A stretch of 64,000 nt of DNA from Burkholderia paludis (lineage in GTDB: Bacteria; Pseudomonadota; Gammaproteobacteria; Burkholderiales; Burkholderiaceae). A program made the translations under genes and the position numbers. Shown here piece by piece: positions 57,961-64,000 of the stretch (the first letter of the stretch is position 1; every line of letters starts with the position of its first letter). The notes under the pieces are model-generated. The model saw only the letters and a list, made by a program, of their open reading frames with translations, ran no database searches and was not told where the DNA came from. The DNA is taken from positions 1 to 64,000 of the forward strand of contig NZ_JPGL01000020.1 of the NCBI RefSeq assembly GCF_000732615.1. The letters run 5' to 3'.

Positions 57961-60384
57961 TCAGTGCTTGACGAATTCCGTCGAGCCGGCATCCTTCGCC
58001 GCATCGGCGACCGGTGCCGCCGCCTTCGCCTCTTCTTCCGGCGGCAGCGGCGTCGGCGAACGCTCGAGCGCGAGTTCGAGCACCTTGTCGATCCAGCGGA
58101 CCGGCACGATCTCGATCGCGTTCTTCACGTTGTCCGGAATCTCGGCGAGATCCTTCACGTTCTCTTCCGGGATCAGCACGAGCTTGATGCCGCCGCGATG
58201 CGCCGCCAGCAGCTTTTCCTTCAGCCCGCCGATCGGCAGCACTTCGCCACGCAACGTGATTTCGCCCGTCATCGCGACATCGGCACGCACGGGGATACCC
58301 GTCAGCACCGACACCAGCGCGGTCGTCATCGCACCGCCGGCGGACGGACCGTCCTTCGGCGTCGCGCCTTCCGGTACGTGAATGTGAATGTCCTGCTTCT
58401 CGAACGCCTCGTCCTTGATGCCCAGACGGCGCGAACGCGAGCGCACGACCGACCGAGCCGCCTCGACCGATTCCTTCATCACGTCGCCGAGCGAACCCGT
58501 GCGGATCACGTTGCCCTTGCCCGGCATCACCGCGGCTTCGATCGTCAGCAGATCGCCGCCGACTTCCGTCCACGCGAGGCCCGTCACCTGACCGACCTGG
58601 TTTTCCTTCGCCGCCAGGCCGAAGTCGTACTTGCGCACGCCGAGGAACGTGTCGAGGTTGTCGCCGTCGACCTTGATCGCGCCCGATGCCTTCTTCAGCA
58701 GCAGCATCTTCACGACCTTGCGGCAGATCTTCGACACTTCCCGCTCGAGCGAACGCACACCGGCTTCACGCGTGTAGTAGCGGATGATGTCGCGGATCGC
58801 CTGCTCGGTCACCTCGATCTCGCCTTCCTTCAGCCCGTTGTTCTTCTTCTGCTTCGGCAGCAGGTAACGCTGGGCAATGCTGACCTTCTCGTCTTCCGTG
58901 TAGCCCGACAGACGGATCACTTCCATCCGGTCGAGCAGCGGCGGCGGGATGTTCAGCGAGTTCGACGTCGCGACGAACATCACGTCCGACAGGTCGAAGT
59001 CGACCTCGATGTAGTGGTCGGCGAACGTGTGATTCTGTTCCGGATCGAGCACTTCGAGCAGCGCCGACGACGGATCGCCGCGGAAATCCATGCCCATCTT
59101 GTCGACTTCGTCGAGCAGGAAGAGCGGATTGCGCACGCCGACCTTCGTGAGGCTTTGCAGGATCTTGCCCGGCATCGAGCCGATATACGTACGGCGGTGG
59201 CCGCGGATCTCGGCTTCGTCACGCACGCCGCCGAGCGCCATCCGGACGAACTTGCGGTTCGTCGCACGGGCGATCGACTGGCCGAGCGAGGTCTTGCCGA
59301 CGCCCGGAGGCCCGACGAGGCACAGGATCGGCGCCTTGACCTTGTCGACGCGCTGTTGCACCGCGAGATACTCGAGGATCCGTTCCTTGACCTTCTCGAG
59401 GCCGAAGTGATCCTCGTCGAGCACCTGCTCGGCGTTCGACAGGTCGTTGTTGACCTTGCTCTTCTTGCGCCACGGCAGGCCGATCAGCGTGTCGATGTAG
59501 TTGCGCACGACGGTGGCTTCCGCCGACATCGGCGACATCAGCTTCAGCTTCTTCAGCTCGGCGTCGGCCTTCTTTTTCGCTTCCTTCGGCATGCGCGCGG
59601 CGTTGATGCGCTTCTCGAGTTCCTCGAGATCGGCACCTTCCTCGCCCTCGCCCAGTTCCTTCTGGATCGCCTTGACCTGTTCGTTCAGGTAGTACTCGCG
59701 CTGGCTCTTTTCCATCTGGCGCTTCACGCGCCCGCGGATGCGCTTTTCGACCTGCAGGATGTCGATCTCGGCTTCGAGCTGTGCGAGCAGGTGCTCGAGC
59801 CGCTCGATGACCGGGAACATCTCCAGGATGTGCTGCTTCTGGTCGAGCTTCAGCGGCAGGCGCTCGGCGATCATGTCGGCGAGGCGGCCTGCTTCATCGA
59901 TGCCCGACAGCGACGTGAGGATCTCCGGCGGGATCTTCTTGTTCAGCTTCACGTACTGGTCGAACTGCGACACGATCGCACGGCGCAGCGCTTCAGTTTC
60001 GGCGCTGTCGGCATGATCGGGTTCGAGCGGCATTACGTCGCAGGAGAATTGCGTCTCCTGTTCCTCGATCGACAACGCCTTCGCGCGCTGCAGGCCCTCG
60101 ACGAGCACCTTGACGGTGCCGTCCGGCAGCTTCAGCATCTGCAGGATGTTGGCGATACAGCCGACCTCGTACATGTCCTTTTCGGTCGGTTCGTCCTTGG
60201 CCGCGGTTTTCTGGGCGACGAGCATGATGTGCTTGCCGCCTTCCATCGCTGCTTCGAGGGCCTTGATCGACTTCGGCCGGCCCACGAAGAGCGGAATCAC
60301 CATGTGCGGGAAAACGACGACATCCCGCAGCGGCAGCAGCGGGAGCGTGATGCGTTCCGGCGGGAGAAGTTGGGTGCCTGACAT
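57961..60384 (-). CDS. lon: ATP-dependent Lon protease
   Basis: Degrades misfolded and regulatory proteins. The 807-residue protein has the N-terminal substrate-binding domain ([23 protein letters not shown]), the AAA+ module with Walker [10 protein letters not shown] and Walker [11 protein letters not shown], and a C-terminal protease domain with the Ser-Lys dyad (Ser681 in KDGPSAGG, Lys724 in GGLKEK). The Ala/Glu-rich C-terminal tail is slightly longer than in E. coli. It follows clpX after a terminator-like hairpin and 197 bases. Confidence 0.98.
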   Translation of the reverse strand: MSGTQLLPPERITLPLLPLRDVVVFPHMVIPLFVGRPKSIKALEAAMEGGKHIMLVAQKTAAKDEPTEKDMYEVGCIANILQMLKLPDGTVKVLVEGLQRAKALSIEEQETQFSCDVMPLEPDHADSAETEALRRAIVSQFDQYVKLNKKIPPEILTSLSGIDEAGRLADMIAERLPLKLDQKQHILEMFPVIERLEHLLAQLEAEIDILQVEKRIRGRVKRQMEKSQREYYLNEQVKAIQKELGEGEEGADLEELEKRINAARMPKEAKKKADAELKKLKLMSPMSAEATVVRNYIDTLIGLPWRKKSKVNNDLSNAEQVLDEDHFGLEKVKERILEYLAVQQRVDKVKAPILCLVGPPGVGKTSLGQSIARATNRKFVRMALGGVRDEAEIRGHRRTYIGSMPGKILQSLTKVGVRNPLFLLDEVDKMGMDFRGDPSSALLEVLDPEQNHTFADHYIEVDFDLSDVMFVATSNSLNIPPPLLDRMEVIRLSGYTEDEKVSIAQRYLLPKQKKNNGLKEGEIEVTEQAIRDIIRYYTREAGVRSLEREVSKICRKVVKMLLLKKASGAIKVDGDNLDTFLGVRKYDFGLAAKENQVGQVTGLAWTEVGGDLLTIEAAVMPGKGNVIRTGSLGDVMKESVEAARSVVRSRSRRLGIKDEAFEKQDIHIHVPEGATPKDGPSAGGAMTTALVSVLTGIPVRADVAMTGEITLRGEVLPIGGLKEKLLAAHRGGIKLVLIPEENVKDLAEIPDNVKNAIEIVPVRWIDKVLELALERSPTPLPPEEEAKAAAPVADAAKDAGSTEFVKH

Positions 60385-60520
60385 TTCATTTCCCCATGAG
60401 TGGAATCAATTGTTCGGTAATTGAGGCCGCCACAACGAATTGCAAGCCTTCAAGTGCGGGAAATATTCGGTAAGAAAGTAACCACCGCGTGTCGAGTCAG
60501 AGTTACCCACAAGATAAACG

Positions 60521-60556
60521 AAAAAAAGCCGCCCACGGTCTCATGAACGGCCTTTT
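60521..60556 (-). terminator. Terminator-like hairpin after clpX
   Basis: Minus-strand stem of about 10 bp with several G-U pairs (60528-60551), followed by a seven-T tract at 60521-60527. It would limit clpX readthrough into lon. Confidence 0.65.
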
Positions 60557-60581
60557 TCGCAGTACATCGTCGGCAAGCCGG

Positions 60582-61853
<1,272 letters not shown>

Positions 61854-62018
61854 GAATGTAGCGCCTCCGGACAGGTAAATGACATGATACGCCGAATGCT
61901 CCGAACGCCGCGCCTAGGGCGCGACCGGAGTCGGCTGGATGCGCTTGCCACGGATGCTCGGGGCGTTCTGAACGCCTCAGGGGGCGCCGCGCGAATCGGG
62001 GCGGCACCCCACTTAAGC

Positions 62019-62672
62019 TCACGGGCGCTTCAGCAGCACCTGATCGATCAGCCCGTACGCCTTCGCATCCTCGCTCGACATGAAGTTATCACGGTCGGTG
62101 TCGCGCGCGATGCGCTCGACGTCCTGGCCCGTGTGCTGGGCGAGCAACTGGTTCAGTCGCTCCTTCAGGTAGAGGATCTCGCGCGCCTGGATCTCGATGT
62201 CGGACGCCTGGCCGCGTGCGCCGCCGAGCGGCTGGTGAATCATCACGCGCGAGTTCGGCAGCGCGAAGCGCTTGCCCTTCGCACCCGACGCGAGCAGGAA
62301 CGCACCCATGCTGGCCGCAAGGCCCATGCACAGCGTCGACACGTCCGGCTTGATGAACTGCATCGTGTCGTAGATTGCCATGCCGGCCGACACCGACCCG
62401 CCCGGGCTGTTGATGTAGAGGCTGATGTCCTTGTCGGGATTCTCGCTCTCGAGGAACAGCAGCTGCGCGACCACGAGGTTGGCGGTCTGGTCGTTCACTT
62501 CGCCGACCATGAACACCAGGCGCTCCTTCAGGAGACGCGAGTAGATATCGTACGAACGCTCGCCGCGGCCGCTCGTTTCGACGACGATCGGCACCAGCCC
62601 CAGCGCTTGCGCCTCGAAACCCTGCGGCGCGTTCGAAGCAAGCATGTCCAGCAATTCAGCGCGAGTGATCAT
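62019..62672 (-). CDS. clpP: ClpP, proteolytic subunit of the Clp protease
   Basis: Barrel-forming serine protease, 217 residues. The triad is visible: Ser121 in [10 protein letters not shown], His146 in VMIHQPLGG, and Asp in the following DTDRDNF helix region. The N-terminal [32 protein letters not shown] includes the propeptide. It lies between tig and clpX in the conserved order. Confidence 0.98.
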   Translation of the reverse strand: MITRAELLDMLASNAPQGFEAQALGLVPIVVETSGRGERSYDIYSRLLKERLVFMVGEVNDQTANLVVAQLLFLESENPDKDISLYINSPGGSVSAGMAIYDTMQFIKPDVSTLCMGLAASMGAFLLASGAKGKRFALPNSRVMIHQPLGGARGQASDIEIQAREILYLKERLNQLLAQHTGQDVERIARDTDRDNFMSSEDAKAYGLIDQVLLKRP

Positions 62673-62725
62673 TCAATGAACCTTGTTCGAATGGAAAATT
62701 GAACGGAAGGAAGCCGCCCGCCCAA

Positions 62726-62743
62726 TTGCCATATTAATGGCAA
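62726..62743. promoter_or_regulatory. Inverted repeat upstream of clpP
   Basis: TTGCCAT-N4-ATGGCAA, a perfect 7-bp palindrome in the only AT-rich patch between tig and clpP, about 55-70 bases before the clpP ATG. It may be an operator or part of a promoter; no factor is assigned. Confidence 0.4.
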
Positions 62744-62758
62744 CCGTGCGCTTGACGT

Positions 62759-62800
62759 AAAAACGGCGTGCAGGCCGTCGCTCCGACAGCCGGCACGCCG
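62759..62800 (-). terminator. Terminator after tig
   Basis: Minus-strand stem CGGCGTGC/GCACGCCG (arms 62764-62771 and 62793-62800) with a long structured loop, followed by TTTTT. Confidence 0.75.
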
Positions 62801-62812
62801 CTAGAGCAACAC

Positions 62813-64000
62813 TTACGCTTGCGCCGATGCGCTTGCGAGTGCCTCGAAGCTCACTTCCTTGTCCGTCACCTTCGCCTTGCCCAGCACGAAATCGACGACG
62901 TTGCTTTCAACGACGAACGCTTCCATCTCGGCGAGGCGTTGCTGGTTCGAATAATACCAGCGGACCACTTCCTTCGGGTCTTCGTAGCTCTTCGCGAACT
63001 CGTCGACTTCCGCGCGGATCTGTTCCGGCTTCGCTTCGAGACCGTTCGCCTTCACGAGTTCGGCCAGCACGAGGCCCAGCTTCACGCGGCGCTCTGCCTG
63101 CTCGGCGAACATCTCGGCCGGGATCGGTGCGTCCTTCGCGTTCGGCACGCCGCGCTGCGCCAGATCCTGGCGAGCCATTTCGACGAGGCGTTGCTGGTCC
63201 TGCTCGATCAGCGCCTTCGGCACGTCGAGTTCGGAAATCTTCAGCAGCGCGTCCATCACCTGGTTCTTGACGATCGACTGCGTGCGGCGCTTCGCTTCAC
63301 GCTCGAGGTTTTCCTTGATCTCGCCGCGCATCTTCGCGAGATCGCCGTCTTCGATGCCGAGCGACTTCGCGAAGTCCGCGTCGATTTCCGGCAGGTGCGG
63401 CCACTCGATCTTCTTCATCGTGACCGTGAATTGCGCCGTCTTGCCGGCGACGTCCTTGCCGTGGTAATCGTCCGGGAACTTCAGGTCGAACGTACGCTGT
63501 TCGCCGTCCTTCAGGCCCAGCGCCGCCGTTTCGAACTCCGGCAGCATGCGGCCTTCGCCGAGCACGAACGGGAAGTCTTCCGCGGTGCCGCCCTGGAACG
63601 CGACGTCGTCGATCTTGCCGACGAAGTCGACCGTCACGCGGTCGCCGTTCTTCGCTGCGGTATCCGCGCCGCCGTCGCCGTGCTCGCCGGCTTCGCCGCG
63701 TGCGTGGTAGTGCACGCGCTGCTTGCGCAGGATGTCCAGCGTACGGTCGATTTCGGCGTCGCCGATCGACGTCGTCGAGCGCTCGACTTCAGCCGTCGCC
63801 AGATCGCCGATCTTCACTTCCGGGTAGACCTCGAACGTCGCGTCGAACGCGTACGCATCGTCAGCCTGTTCCTGTTTCGGCTCGAAGCTCGGCTGGCCGG
63901 CGACGCGCAGGTTTTCCGCGCGGCTGATCGTGAAGAATTCCTGGCCGATCTTGTCGCTCAGCACTTCCGCCTCGACCTGACCCGCGTATTGTTGCGCGAC
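62813..64000 (-). CDS. tig: Trigger factor (N-terminus outside window)
   Basis: Ribosome-associated chaperone and prolyl isomerase. 395 residues up to the stop codon are visible; the start lies beyond base 64000, so about 50 residues with the ribosome-binding GFRxGKxP loop are missing. Visible parts are the end of the N-domain ([15 protein letters not shown]), the FKBP-type PPIase domain ([40 protein letters not shown]) and the C-terminal chaperone arms. It heads the conserved tig-clpP-clpX-lon row. Confidence 0.97.
   Translation of the reverse strand, partial: VAQQYAGQVEAEVLSDKIGQEFFTISRAENLRVAGQPSFEPKQEQADDAYAFDATFEVYPEVKIGDLATAEVERSTTSIGDAEIDRTLDILRKQRVHYHARGEAGEHGDGGADTAAKNGDRVTVDFVGKIDDVAFQGGTAEDFPFVLGEGRMLPEFETAALGLKDGEQRTFDLKFPDDYHGKDVAGKTAQFTVTMKKIEWPHLPEIDADFAKSLGIEDGDLAKMRGEIKENLEREAKRRTQSIVKNQVMDALLKISELDVPKALIEQDQQRLVEMARQDLAQRGVPNAKDAPIPAEMFAEQAERRVKLGLVLAELVKANGLEAKPEQIRAEVDEFAKSYEDPKEVVRWYYSNQQRLAEMEAFVVESNVVDFVLGKAKVTDKEVSFEALASASAQA

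Noticed and set aside
57964..60381. Open frame of about 805 codons opposite lon
   Set aside because: Antisense shadow of lon, with no ribosome binding site and low-complexity composition.
60427..60454. Possible heat-shock (sigma-32) promoter before lon, with CTTGAA at 60448-60454
   Set aside because: The -10 half at the right spacing (TGTGGCGG) does not resemble CCCCAT, so support is too weak.

Overview
The window is chromosomal DNA from a GC-rich betaproteobacterium, almost certainly Burkholderia and most like the B. cepacia complex. This rests on the gene content and order (rpsF-priB-rpsR-rplI next to dnaB; tig-clpP-clpX-lon followed by tRNA-Val, tRNA-Asp and, further on, ppiD), on the strong GC bias at third codon positions, and on protein details such as a 354-residue GT4 glycosyltransferase, a PsiF-type secreted protein and a 1354-residue PurL. 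No species can be assigned from sequence reading alone. Most of the window is core housekeeping DNA. No complete phage, insertion sequence or CRISPR array was seen.

Layout. 0-1.7 kb: a phosphate permease (Pit, cut by the window edge) with its DUF47 partner. 1.8-4.9 kb: replicative helicase dnaB and the S6-PriB-S18-L9 operon, with a good sigma-70 promoter and a possible S6:S18-binding leader. 5-6.7 kb: an ECF sigma factor overlapping its zinc-binding anti-sigma factor. 6.7-11.4 kb: a LysR regulator divergent from the glyoxylate-to-glycerate operon gcl-hyi-glxR. 11.8-15.6 kb: small envelope or stress proteins (BON-LysM, asparaginase, a two-repeat PsiF protein, a membrane protein, a YSC84/SYLF lipoprotein). 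15.6-19.7 kb: glycosyltransferase, solitary AAA ATPase, MscS channel and a Rap1a-like secreted protein. 19.9-24.2 kb: ankyrin protein, TatD, HolB, Tmk and MltG, divergent from ygfZ (24.3 kb). 25.4-30.6 kb: NRDE protein, GNAT, esterase, thioesterase, Dabb protein, a decayed integrase start and a membrane diguanylate cyclase. 30.8-36.6 kb: a beta-oxidation cluster (ligase, multifunctional hydratase/dehydrogenase, thiolase) with a nicotinamidase inside it. 36.8-40.6 kb: selO-msrB and yciB-bolA-parvulin. 40.8-51.8 kb: GNAT, purL, D-amino acid dehydrogenase, nnr, pgi, and the ybbA/tesA pair whose start codons overlap. 51.8-53.8 kb: ppiD. 54.1-57.3 kb: a LysR regulator, an M20 amidohydrolase and an amino-acid binding protein, which look like an accessory insertion beside two tRNA genes. 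57.6-64 kb: tRNA-Asp, tRNA-Val, lon, clpX, clpP and tig (cut by the window edge).

Functional themes are DNA replication and translation, protein quality control (Tig, ClpXP, Lon, PpiD, a parvulin), C2 and fatty-acid catabolism, repair of oxidised or damaged metabolites and proteins (SelO, MsrB, Nnr, YgfZ), and envelope maintenance. The most interesting parts are the small accessory traces: the integrase remnant, the tRNA-side metabolic insert, an intergenic terminator-like hairpin with no gene assigned to it, and the solitary ATPase. No clear new defence or mobile system was found.
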